From positions 18,202,827 to 18,266,826 of the forward strand of contig CM037476.1 of the NCBI GenBank assembly GCA_021014325.1: a DNA stretch of 64,000 nt, read 5' to 3'. This DNA comes from Plazaster borealis (taxonomy: Eukaryota > Echinodermata > Asteroidea > Forcipulatida > Labidiasteridae). A program made the position numbers and the translations under genes. Below, in pieces: positions 23,421 to 46,579 of this stretch. How positions within the stretch are numbered: the first letter of the stretch is position 1; each line of letters starts with the position of its first letter. The notes beneath the pieces were generated by a model, which saw only the letters and a program-made list of their open reading frames with translations, was not told where the DNA came from and did no database searches.

Positions 23421-23870
23421 ATATACAATTTGTATGAAACTCTACATTTTCTTAAGTTATCACAAAATGTCTTAGCTCTGGCTTGTACGAATCCATAATC
23501 TCTTAAAGGATAACGAAATAACAAATGTTAGTGAAACAAACAATTTTTTTGTTGAACTTTAAAGGCACTGAACACGTTTGGTAATTGTCAAAGACCAGTG
23601 TTCTCACTTGGTGTATCCCAACATATGCATAAAATGCATAAAATAATATACAATTTGTATGAAACTCTACATTTTCTTAAGTTATCACAAAATGTCTTAG
23701 CTCTGGCTTGTACGAATCCATAATCTCTTAAAGGATAACGAAATAACAAATGTTAGTGAAACAAACAATTTTTTTGTTGAACTTTAAAGGCACTGAACAC
23801 GTTTGGTAATTGTCAAAGACCAGTGTTCTCACTTGGTGTATCCCAACATATATGCATAAAATAACAAGCC
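23421..23870 (+). repeat. Tandem duplication, unit 225 bases, two nearly identical copies
   Basis: ATATACAATTTGTATGAAAC begins at 23421 and 23646, and the match runs through GTATCCCAACATA. The second half of each unit is the left end of the TTTAAAGGCACTG element, so one copy carries only a truncated element end. Confidence 0.9.
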
Positions 23871-24153
23871 TGTGAAAATTTGGGCTCAATTGGTCATCGA
23901 AGTTGCAAGAAAATGATGAAAGAAAAAACACCTTTGTTGTACAAATTTGTGTGCTTTCAGATAAACTTCTTGCAAGAAGTTTTTATTATTTTAGTGAGAA
24001 ATTACCTCTTCCTCAAAAACTACGTTACCTCAGAGGGAGTCGTTTCCTACAGGGTTTTATACTATCAACAGCTCCCCGTTTCTTGTTACCAAGTCAGTTT
24101 CTATGCTAATATATATTTTGAGTAATTACCAAACATGTACAGTGCCTTTAAAG
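23783..24153. mobile_element. TTTAAAGGCACTG MITE, full length
   Basis: Left TTTAAAGGCACTGAACACGT and right ACATGTACAGTGCCTTTAAA are inverted repeats, and the body of about 370 bases is noncoding. Related elements are at 33777-34133, 51776-52146 and 61132-61455, and degenerate ones at 41688-42052, 54218-54440 and 55733-56105. Confidence 0.8.
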
Positions 24154-24520
24154 CAACATGGACTGTTGGTATATTATATTAACTTGTAATGTAAGTGTTC
24201 TTAGTTCTATTAGTGTTAGATATAAGTTTTTCTTTGTTTTTGTAATTCTTGCTTTTATGTATCTGAAGAGAGACACTTGGGGAGCAGGGAAGTTTGTTCA
24301 AGTTCTTTTATACAAGGTTGTGATGAAAATGACATACAGAATAAGCAAGGAACTGTGGAGAGCTTTAAATCATTTTGAAAAGAAAAAGTGTTATAAATTG
24401 ATTTCATTGTATACACAGGATGTCGCATAATGGATTCGGGAAGCAAGTGTTGCTTTAATCAGTCACATCGTTATTATTATTCCAATGATCACGTACTCGA
24501 ATAAAATATATGTTTCGGTT

Positions 24521-24770
24521 AAAGGGGCACATTGCCTTCAAATCTCTCGAAGTTTTGCTGTTTGGAATTACTCCTTATCCTTTTTATGAGTTGCCCATAC
24601 ACACAAACAGCTACAGTGTGTTGTAAATAGTGAGTGTGATTTAAAAAACAACAACGTAAGTTCGCCTCATGAAATACATGCGGTTCGCCATTTTGTAGAG
24701 TCAAAAATGTGGTTCTGCAAAATAGCGGACGGTGTTCTGTCATGAAATTACACAATAAAACACAATTTCA
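24521..24770. mobile_element. AAAGGGGCACATTGCC-family repeat, right end unclear
   Basis: Starts AAAGGGGCACATTGCCTTCA and shares the body of the element at 58931-59289, including GTTTGGAATT and CTCCTTATCC blocks. Confidence 0.55.
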
Positions 24771-24877
24771 AGGGATATTTACGTAAATCAATATATTTTA
24801 AGCTAAGGAACTAAAGGGACAACTTTAATTCATCTTTAAAAAATGTGTTATAAATTGATTTCATTACAATGTTTCTG

Positions 24878-25262
24878 TTAAAGGGTCTTATTACAGGATT
24901 GGTAGAGCTGACAAAAGAGTCGCAGACAGTGTTCTTGTTTTGTGTGATCGAACATGATTATAGGCTTACATAAAATAACAATCCTGTGAAAAATTGGGCT
25001 TAATCCGTTGTGCGAGTCGGGAGAAAATATTAAAAACCATGCACAATTTTCAGCGTGTAAACACACTGCGGATGTAACAACAGAAATCAGCTGTTGCGTT
25101 TTTTTATAGGTTTTCAAATACAGTTTTCTTGAATATGACGTCATTTCAGAAGGACAAGTTTCACAGAATAAAAATGGTTCTAGTAGCTTCATAATCAGTA
25201 AGCTTTCAGACTAAAATTAAACAGTGTTTTTTATCCTTACCAATCCTGTATAATACCTTTAA
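24878..25262. mobile_element. MITE with TTAAAGG / ACAGGATTGGTA ends
   Basis: Left TTAAAGGGTCTTATTACAGG with ATTGGTA, right TACCAATCCTGTATAATACC with TTTAA. A relative lies at 50000-50448. 25263-25591 shows nothing recognisable. Confidence 0.75.
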
Positions 25263-25591
25263 TATTATCAAATGTATAACCTTAAGCGCCTGTAATTAAT
25301 AAATCTGTTTAATTTAAGCTGGTTTATTCCTAAAAATAATTGTATGACTACTTTTTTTTTGCGAGACGCGTCAATGTTGCAGAAAACCTTTTTAGAATTC
25401 CAATACACGTTATTGTTGTGTGTGGAGCGTTCTGTACATTCCTGAAATCTATTACTTCTTGCTTTGCTCTTCTCGAACAGTAAAATTTAAATGTGTTAAA
25501 GGTATTACATATATTATTTTTAATCAAGTATAATGCTTTTGATTTGCGCGGTCAACAATACTCAACATCTTGGTCACTTCAGTAGACGTGT

Positions 25592-25751
25592 ACACTCTAA
25601 AACCACCCGGGTCAGAATTGACCCTGTTTCCTGGTCCCAGGGGGCCTGACCCATTTCCCGGTCAGGCCGACCCGGAAAGTGGGATTTCGACCCTATTTCT
25701 GGGCAATTTTTACACAGATTCCAGCTCAATTCTGACCGGAAGATTTTAAAG
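25592..25751. mobile_element. CACTCTAAAA / GACCCGG MITE
   Basis: Left CACTCTAAAACCACCCGGGT with CAGAATTGACC, right TTCTGACCGGAAGATTTTAA. Internally it is rich in GGGTCAGGCC-type palindromes. Confidence 0.7.
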
Positions 25752-27086
25752 CATAAAATAAAGTACCACGCAGACCCAATATTGGTGTTATTTCCCGGTA
25801 GTTTGTCTAACCTTCGTGATCCACAGTGGTATGTATTATCATGATTAGTTTTCCATTGTTATGCTGTATTATTATTATTATTTCGTGTTTGATAAATAAA
25901 TAAAACTATGTATCTTTTAATGAGATCGCATTAATCTGAACGCTTATTCAAGACACGCCGATAGTTAAAACTATTTTATTTTTTTCGGGAAAATTTTATT
26001 TGTTGCTTGTTCCGAAAGAAATATTTTCTATTCAACACTGACAAAAAGTGAGCATTCAAATAGTTGTACGTGAAGATCTAGGTTCAGAACACAACCATGA
26101 CTTTGATGAATTGGCCCCTGTAGTATAAAAATGCCTCAGTTTTAGAATTAATTCTGGAGGTGCTTTTCCTTGAATCTGAAAAATTATAGTTGATTAATTA
26201 AGCTTATCTAAATTAATCTTATTCAGACAAGAGTTACATAATTATCTTGTGGGCACTACTGCTGATCTGAAGAAGGCTTATTTATAGGCTTGGGTTTACT
26301 TCTGCTCGCAGGCAGTTGGGAGCCGGCTTAATGGAGTCTCACTAACACATTTAAATTATTATGCATGGTTTACCGGGATTCGCTTTATGACAACATTAAA
26401 ATAAACATGACAATGTCAGTCCGTCAGCTTCAACTTCTCAGAAAGTTTCCATTTATTTGAGAAAAAAAACCCACTGTTCGGCAACATTGGCAACGACCAA
26501 CTTGCTAGAAGATAACCGAAAAATTATCAAGTAGGGTCACCATGGAAAACAAGAGGACAACGTCAACATTTAACTGTACAATAAGGGGCGAGGCTTGCTG
26601 TGGAGGAAACTGGGTTAGGTGTTCTTGTACCTTTTCGATGTCCCCAAGATCTTGTCCTACCTTTGTAGATCTCCAAATCGTCAGAAAACCAATACCACAC
26701 ACTCCAAAGAAACCTTCAACTTCACTGGTCAGCCAGAGTCACCGTTATCACACATTCCACAGACGCCTTTCTTCAATCACGTTGGGCAAAGACAGTTCAG
26801 AATGATGAAAGCCTGCATAAAGAAATAATTCCTAGTTGATGTTTTCATGTAAATTTATGGTAACCTAACTCCTTTGAATGATATGGCAAGACCCCCCCCC
26901 CCACACACACACACTACATTATGTAATCACATGACCTGCAAAATTTCAATAGGCCTGTATAAGTTTTCAATAGGCCTTTGTACCTGTCATTTCCCAGGAG
27001 AGCAATTTTGTCAAACCTTTCTTTAGTTAAAATATGATCAGTGATGTATTTTGGATGTCCTAAGTGATAATTTAAATCAAAATCAT

Positions 27087-27548
27087 AGGGTGCACTACAC
27101 TAATATTGTAGAGAAAACATGCGCTGAGCCTCATTAATGAAATGTAAACCAACAACCTTTTGTGTAAATCAATGATTTGAAGGTCATAGCTTTTATGGAT
27201 TTTTAAAACATTGTCCAATTGTGCCCCTAGGGTTGTTGACATTCAACCTGGAGCATTTGGGGTACAGCCCTCTAAAAATGGCAAAATTTGCTAAAAAGTG
27301 TAGGGTAATTTTTCCAAGATGAAGTCTGGCCAGTTTAGTCGTGCAGAGGTGTTATTATTTTGGATGAGCCTAGCTCAAAAGCTGAACGGCTAACCTACTA
27401 CAAATTGAAAAGAAAAATGAAGTTTAGTTGACAGAAAATACATTTGATTTGTTTTCAAGAGGCTGGGAGACTTAAACTTATTTTTGTGTGGATTTTTTAA
27501 TATTAACATTTAGCATTGGTTGCTATTGGGAGCTAATTTAGTGTGGTG
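27087..27548. mobile_element. MITE with GGGTGCAC ends (copy 2)
   Basis: Sister of 4858-5322, with the same ends and almost the same sequence. 25830-27086 carries no supported gene. Confidence 0.55.
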
Positions 27549-27806
27549 CAACCTACTTCGAGTGTACACTATCCACATGTCGATCACTGACGTCTTGGGC
27601 CAAGACTACGTACTGACAAGCCAACTATTGCTTAGCACCACCCCCACCAACAAATAACACCCTCCCTGCCCGAAAAATTCAACTACATAAAATATAACAA
27701 ATTAATTTTCAACACCCCGGCAATTAGTCATGTCATCATGCCCCCAGGCATTGCACTCATTTCCCCATCAGCCATTGTTTATAACACCCTCTTCCACCCC
27801 CCTTCC

Positions 27807-27975
27807 GTATGACCCGGAATCTATGTACAAATGACACAGAATTGGTCAAAATTGCGCAGAATCCAAGTTAAAATCCCATTTTTAAACAAATTTCCGGGTC
27901 AACATGACCCAGAATACTCAGGCCCCCATGGGACCCGGAATCTGGGTAAATTCTGACCCGGGAGTTTTTAGAGTG
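27807..27975. mobile_element. GACCCGG-type element (copy 2)
   Basis: Sister of 5577-5744, with small changes near the centre (CTCAGGCCCCCATGGG instead of CTCGCCCCCATCTG). Confidence 0.6.
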
Positions 27976-28031
27976 TAATAAATAATTGCTTTAAAATATT
28001 GAAAGACAAACTCACACATGGTTTATCTTAC

Positions 28032-28124
28032 CCGAAGGAGGTCAGATGAGTCTGTACTGTGTGTGGGTACATCGTGTCCCTCGTTGGGTACCTCAGCACA
28101 TAGAGGCCCTGCCGTGCTCGTCAT
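28032..28124 (-). CDS. Candidate initial coding exon, copy 2
   Basis: A 31-codon frame from an ATG at 28124-28122 to the donor CGG|GTAAGA, with an in-frame TAG nine bases upstream. The translated residues are identical to the exon at 5801-5893, both base differences being silent. The protein start (MTSTAGPLCAEVPNEGHDVP) is not one I recognise, and no following exon was found toward lower coordinates. Confidence 0.35.
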
Positions 28125-28414
28125 CCGATGCTATTCCCCGGTGCAAGACCTCTCATCAACTACAGCAAGTTCTTCGGTAAATTGTAAGAACTTTAAGGCA
28201 ATTTTGATTGCCTTTGAGGTACGGTTCAAGTCTATGAATTGTCCCGTAACGGGAAATAGTGGAATGAGCGTGTTCTCGTCAAGAGAAATATAATAATGTT
28301 CGTAGGAAAAGCGAGGTCCGAGTCCGCAAGCTGAACTCCGGCCATGTTGTTCGAATACTCCACACATCAATTGTACACACATGTACACACAACAACTGCA
28401 TACAGCATATCTAG

Positions 28415-28567
28415 GGGTGCGTTTTGGCGGCGGTAACCAAAAATTGTTTCGGTTGTTGGTCGTTGGTTCTGCTGTTCACACTGAACGATAACCGAGTTGT
28501 GAGCTCGGTTACCGTTTTGGTTATGACGTCAGAAACAATTATTGGTTACAGCCGCCAAAACGCACCC
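28415..28567. mobile_element. MITE with GGGTGCGTTTTGGCGGC ends and TAG target duplication (copy 2 only)
   Basis: Perfect 17-base terminal inverted repeats (GGGTGCGTTTTGGCGGC / GCCGCCAAAACGCACCC) flanked by TAG on both sides (28412-28414 and 28568-28570). Copy 1 keeps the empty site ATCTAGAGAGC near 6178-6186. A 3-base duplication suggests a Harbinger-like element, but this is tentative. The interior contains a CRE, TGACGTCA (28524-28531). Confidence 0.85.
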
Positions 28568-28570
28568 TAG

Positions 28571-30080
28571 AGAGCACATGATACTTGCTGTCAAAGAGCC
28601 CCCCAAAAACTTCGCTAGGAAACTCATTTGCATATCAATAGATATCTTCACGAACTTGTGCGTGAGCCAATTCGGCGGCAGAAATAAGCCCCGCCCACCA
28701 CCAGTTATATTATCGCCTGCATGCTTATCTTTTTTTCGGTGGTCCGCCAACAGCCCAAAACTTAATGTGTTTTGTTTAACAGACGAAAGTTGACCCGTTT
28801 ACATTCGATTTTATTTTGTTTTATTTATGATAGGCCTACTTCTAAAAATCTAGAAAACAAACTGTGGGTGCTGCTGGCATCGACAATTAGTTAGTTGAAG
28901 TTCGTTGTTTGCTCACAACTATTTGGGCGTCTGTCAAAGCAATAATGCATAAATTTGTTTTTTAGAAGTGTAAAGTCATATATCGCATGTCGAAACAATG
29001 TAAAAGAAAAAACAAGCAGAAAAAATTAACAAGCATTTCAATATTTTCAAAAATTGCTGCAATTACTTGTGTATACTACCTTTATTTTACATCTGCAATA
29101 ACCAAAAGCCGATTCGCATCATACGGTGCAGTTTGCTGACCGAATGCAATTATTGTATCATCAAAGGCACATCCCCCAAATATTTCCCATATCTGCTCCA
29201 CTAAAATAGAACTTAAATACTGGCAGTGATAAATTTATATTTATTGAGAGTTCAGACCAATAAATGTTTTTCCATGTTCACCAATCCCATTATTAGGCTA
29301 TAGGCCTACATTAGACCTAACTTCAAAAACAAACTAGGCCTATACGGATTTGAAGAAATAGATTGAAGAAACAAAAATAGATAATTTTCAATCTGAAATC
29401 TCACTGATTACAGACTTCATACCACCAATTCTCCAGAGTAATCATTTCTGCCTGTAACAATTTCATAGTCGAGAAACAAGCATTTTATAGACCGTGTAAC
29501 CTTGTTTACCAAAAAAAGTGACCTTTAGTTGAGTACAGGGTTTTTCCTGGCAGAAGATACTACACTGGCCATATCACAGATTATACATTTCCACGTAACA
29601 CCAGAATTGAATAACAACTGAACAATTTTGAGATGTGCTCCCTTTCTTCATATCAACAGTTGAGAAAAGTTGTATGGTCCGATTTAATGGAATGATCAAG
29701 TCTGGTATTGAAATATTGTGACATAGGCTATAAAAGTATAAAACTCATCAATTGAGAGTTTACGGCGCGCCGTGCAACGCGTTAAAAAGCTGGGGGGCAT
29801 GGGGGGGGGCACAATTTGACGGTCGTTGACGAACAATGGTATTTCGGCACTAGTACATAAGTTGGTTTTTGTGCCCAAATTTAGTGCAAACTTCAGCGGT
29901 TTTATCCCAGCGTGCCTGGTAACTGCGTCCCTATCTCATTAAATAGTGTAAACATTTTATGATATTGACATTAATAATTCTGAAAATACTTTGAATGGTT
30001 GAGAGGTTGAAAAATCTAGCAGTAAAAAACGTAAGCAAGTACACAATCTTCTAAAAACAAAATCTTCTAAATTTCTAAAA
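28571..30080. other. Noncoding DNA collinear with 6184-7870
   Basis: No gene seen. It matches copy 1 except for the absence of the 173-base element near 28673 and small indels. Confidence 0.5.
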
Positions 30081-30786
30081 GTAGGCAGTTCCATCAAGTT
30101 GATTTCACGTGTACCAACACACACACACACACAGCCCCGGAAAAAAATAACGAAATATATTAAATCATAACTCACATTTTGTAACTCACACAACTGACAC
30201 TTTACAGCAGGCAGGAGCATTCTCTCCTCTCTCTTACATTTCAATTTTTTTGAATCGGAATCGGATGGAATAGTTTATAAATAAAAATAAAGAGCAACGA
30301 CAAAACGGATGCTTGGCCTGCGCCGCCATTTGTTTCATTTGTTGTGCATGACATCACCTATGAACCGACAGATTTTCGAAATTTTCGAAAGCCTGAAAAA
30401 AGCCCGAAGAGGTTTTTTGCGATGAGGGAGCGCTTGTTTACTAATAAAGTGAAGACGATCACATCATCGTAGCCGACAAAATTCCGCACATGGTACATCT
30501 ACGCGCATTGCTTTTAACGTGAAAAAACTTTTCGTTCGTCGGCGTTTTCCGTTATTTGAATTAAGATTTCGTCCAGAGAAAATTATCACATGGAATGCGA
30601 CATTGTAAGTGTTAATGCTGATACTTTCAAGTTTAACTGAAAATTGAAAATTAATATTATCAAGTATTCTCTTCCTCCTCCAAGAGGTTTTGTTCCACCA
30701 TTTTGCAAAAGTTGTCCTAAATACGTCACGAATATACTTCGTACATGTTCGTGTTTCCGTAACGTTCCACCACAAGAGGGCGTTTT
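30081..30786. promoter_or_regulatory. Copy-2-specific upstream segment of TFB1M, possible promoter region
   Basis: About 706 bases present only here, ending 225 bases before the TFB1M ATG. It contains an AC-dinucleotide run (about 30118-30133), GCCGCCATTTG (from 30322, close to a YY1 site) and CATGACATCACC. Copy 1 bridges the gap between AAATTTCAAAAA and GATAGGGAG. If the segment is ancestral, its loss would have removed upstream sequence from the orphan copy; if it is an insertion, it is unidentified. Promoter function is inference. Confidence 0.35.
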
Positions 30787-30933
30787 GATAGGGAGTATGA
30801 ATTAGGTCAAAGGTCATAACAACAAAACCATGTGGACAGTTCGAGCGATCGCTCAGATTAGTGCTGAAGAAATATTCTTGATTTCTGTTAGATCTTTGGA
30901 GTGATTAAGTATTGTTAACGAAAATGTAAATAA

Positions 30934-43130
<12,197 letters not shown>

Positions 43131-43264
43131 CACTCAAGAACAGGGGACCAACTGTCTGGGGACGGGGGTTGGGGTTGGGAAAGGAGGAAGAGGTGGGGAA
43201 GGAACTTGGGGTGGGTATGGGATCTCTTTTGTCAAATACTTGGTGAACTTTTTCAATTGGTGCT

Positions 43265-43428
43265 CGATATGGGGCATGGTTTCCCCCCCCCCCTATTGTG
43301 TCTTCATTGTGTGCTTGGAATCTCAGGAATTCTTTTGAGGATTTTAGGGGGGGGGGTTCTTTACAAGAGGAAAATAGTGTGTTATAGTATGGGAACATTG
43401 GGGGGGGGGGACCCTCTGCCCCATATCG
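43265..43428. mobile_element. MITE with CGATATGGGGCA ends and G/C homopolymer runs
   Basis: CGATATGGGGCATGG at the left is mirrored by CTGCCCCATATCG at the right. Runs of 9-10 C or G lie between. Relative at 57080-57254. Confidence 0.65.
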
Positions 43429-43943
43429 GGTAGGCTATAAACTTTTATAAAAAATATGGTACAGAATTTGTTGTTCATGAAAATTCATGAAGTGTGCAAT
43501 TCTAGGAAATATCTGCACCAAGACTCAATGGGTTCTTTGAATTCCAATGGTAAAGTGTCCCAAGCATTTTGCCATGAACAAGTAAAAATGACAAATTACA
43601 AAATGGGGTTACAACAAAATAGGGTGTGCCTTGGACAGGTGAAATGGTTTTAAAGAGTGGTGACAATTTAACATTGGCCTATGCTTTAATAACACACAGG
43701 CTCGCAACCAATCAGAGTGCATAAATTCTCTATGAGATTTATTACTAAAATATTACTCTTCGACCTGTAACAACAACAATGCTAACTTTGTTTGCGACAG
43801 CTTTACTTCAAAAAGTTTTGCTACATTTAAAATTGAATCTGTACAACTTACAGTATTTGGTTGTCATTAAACAGTAAAAACCTGCGGAAAATCGACATGA
43901 TTGTTTGTCTCCATTTTGTTAAGAATTACTAACGCTTGGCTAG

Positions 43944-44011
43944 GTACAGTAGTGGTAGAGCACTGGTACAATAATCTGGAGGTCTTGGGGTTCGAATTCC
44001 ACACTAGTCGA
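43944..44011 (+). mobile_element. tRNA-like SINE head, diverged
   Basis: GGCTAGGTACAGTAGTGGTA...CTGGAGGTC...GGGGTTCGAATTCC...ACTAGTCG is the same family as 41206-41278. The D-arm is damaged. Confidence 0.55.
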
Positions 44012-44149
44012 TTGGTCTTTGTTTGCTCCAAATAATATGTATATAGTTTCAGGCAGCTTGTGTTCCCTTCACAGGCTAGCTGATAACAAGTTGACTGGCA
44101 GAAAAAAAGCTGATGGAAAAGTGTCCATGAAAAAACATCTTGTACTTTC

Positions 44150-45290
44150 TGATCATTCAATATTATCCAGCATGGATTTGATTGATAGACAAACTATGCC
44201 AGCCTGCAGAGATATCATGTAGTGAATGCATTTACACAATACACATTCAACCCTCCTACTATCTGACCATTCAATATCATCCTCTGAGGCTTTGAAGGGT
44301 AGATTCGCCATGTCAGCCTGCAATATGAAATCATGTAGTGAATGCATCTACACAGTAGACAGTCAACCCTCCTACTGTCTGACCATTCTATACCATCCAC
44401 TGTAGTTTTGAATGATAGATAAACTATACCAGCCTGCAATGTGATTTAATGGTGATCTGCTGACCAGATGACAGTTAAAACACTGGAGGACCAGTCAAAC
44501 TTTATTCTAAGTGGTCCGGCTGGCTAGTTCAGTCTGTGTTGAAAAGCATCTCTATATAATTTGAAGTATGGACAAGTGAAAAAGGTGACGGGCTAGTGAA
44601 ATTACAAGCTAACTGGTCCTGCTGGCCAGTCACTAAAACGTTCAGGGCAAACCATGACAGCACACAGTCAACCATCCTACTGCCTGACCATTTAATATTT
44701 TCCCCGGTGGTTTTGAAGGGTAAATTCACCATGCCAGTTTGCAATATATTATCATGTAGTGACTGCACCTCGCACAGTACAAAGTTGCCCTCCTACTCTC
44801 TGACCATTCAATATTATCCACTGTGGTTTTTAATGATAAACTAATGCCAGCCTGCAATATGATATATTATGTGGTGAATGTATCTGCACAGTAAACACTG
44901 TAAAACCTGCATACTGTCTGACTGTGCTGTCTGAAAGGCAGGGGGCAGGGGTTCAAATCCCACCCGAGTAGTATGCCTGTGGATTGTTTTTCCACAGGAC
45001 TTGGGGAAAGCAACTAAGTATGCAGTGCTTATCATACATTCATGTAGGATAAAAACAATCACAAACAAATAATCTTTGTCTCTGATGCAATCATTACATC
45101 TATTTAAGTATACTGTCTGACCATGCAATATCATCCACTGTGGTTTTGATTCACTGTGCCAGTCTGCAATATGATATCATGTGTGGAATGCATCTACACA
45201 GTACACTGTTAACCCTCCTACTATCTGACCATTCAGTATAGTCCAATGTGGTTTTGAATGATAAATCCATCACTGTCATGTAATGGATGT
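44150..45290 (+). repeat. Diverged tandem array, unit about 115-125 bases
   Basis: CTACTGTCTGACCATTCAAT, ATCATCCACTGTGGTTTTGA, GCCAGCCTGCAATATGAT and GTAGTGAATGCATCTACACA recur in order at least six times. The array is interrupted by unrelated DNA at about 44455-44655 and by a SINE-like B-box segment near 44935-44990. One inverted unit lies outside at 45660-45720. The many small frames here are repeat artefacts. Confidence 0.85.
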
Positions 45291-46142
45291 ACCTAAGCAA
45301 TTCACAAATATGTTACAGTTCACAAATAATTTTGTGCACACTAGTTAGTTGGTCAACTCACTGGCAAATGTTACCGAGAGTAGTTGGGGTTTAAAATAAA
45401 TAATCTTCTTGGGATGAAGTTGTGTGGTATTTCTGAACTCCTCTGCAATCAAACTGAAAGTTACCAAGGGGAACGTTACAATGATGTTAGCCTCAGCATG
45501 GAGTGAACAAGTGGTCTAGCACAAGAAACTCAAACGCTGATGACTGAGAGACCAGGGTTTAAAAAGGCTTGATAAAATCTCTATTATTATTTTTATTATA
45601 ATATCTGTTGATCAAGTAATAAACCACAAGGGAAACTGAACAATAACTTCTGACTGGCTGGCATGGTGGATTTATCATTCAAAATCACAGTGGATTATAT
45701 TGAATGGTCAGATAGTAGCAATCTCACGGTCAAATCAACCTCACAAATACCTGTTTCCTTGAATGGTGTTTATGACCTCATAAAACTGAGCTTTGTCATA
45801 ATCAGTACTTTAACTCAACAGGAAATCTCAAGTCGTGAACATCATTCAGAAAATCAAATTTATGCCTCCTGCTGTTGGTTTACAAAGCATGAGTAACCAT
45901 GGACTAGCCTTTGGGTTGCAATCATGGTGTCTGTCAAGAGAGATGCTCACTCTCTTTTTGGTTTTGGCATTTAAGTTTTCCTGATCTAAATTTTGAAGGA
46001 TGGTGACATCTTTCTTTCATGATGTCAATAAAATATACCAGGAAGACGACATCTTACTTCAGGATGTAGTCATCCCAAGATAAGGATCTGGTCATCTTAC
46101 GTCTATGCTGTAATCATCTTACAGTAATTTTGAAGAAAGCGA
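45291..46142. other. Noncoding DNA
   Basis: Apart from the single inverted array unit at about 45660-45720, no gene or clear element is visible. Confidence 0.5.
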
Positions 46143-46549
46143 ACGGAGCTCTGGAAGTGCCATCCAACTTGTTGAGATCCTGAGATGATGTATGGCAGGA
46201 TGATGACGACACCATAAAGATAAGATGACGGTATCCTGAGATGATTTATCTCGGGATGACGACATTTTGAAAGTAGAATGTTGTCTTCCCAAAATAATTT
46301 ACTTTGGGTTCTTAACATATTCGAGATGTTATCAACCCAAGATGAATTATCTCGGGAAGTCGACATCCTACGTTTAGGATGAAGACAACCCGAGATAGTT
46401 TATCTCAGGATGTTGACATCTTTCTTTCATGACGTCGACATCAAGATAAATCATCTTAGGATGTGGTCATCTTACGTTTATGATGTAATCATCCTACAGT
46501 TAATTATCTCAGGATCTCAACATGTCGGATGGCAATTCCTGAGCTCCGT
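46143..46549. mobile_element. Fold-back element filled with TTATCTCGGGATG-type palindromic repeats
   Basis: The ends ACGGAGCTCTGGAAGTGCCA and TGGCAATTCCTGAGCTCCGT are inverted, and the arms continue TCCAACTTGTTGAGATCCTG / AGGATCTCAACATGTCGGA. The interior is a degenerate array of GATNATCTCGGGATG...ACATC units in alternating orientation. Similar units continue left to about 45995. Confidence 0.75.
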
Positions 46550-46579
46550 AGATACATGTGTATAAATTTACAGCTGAAA

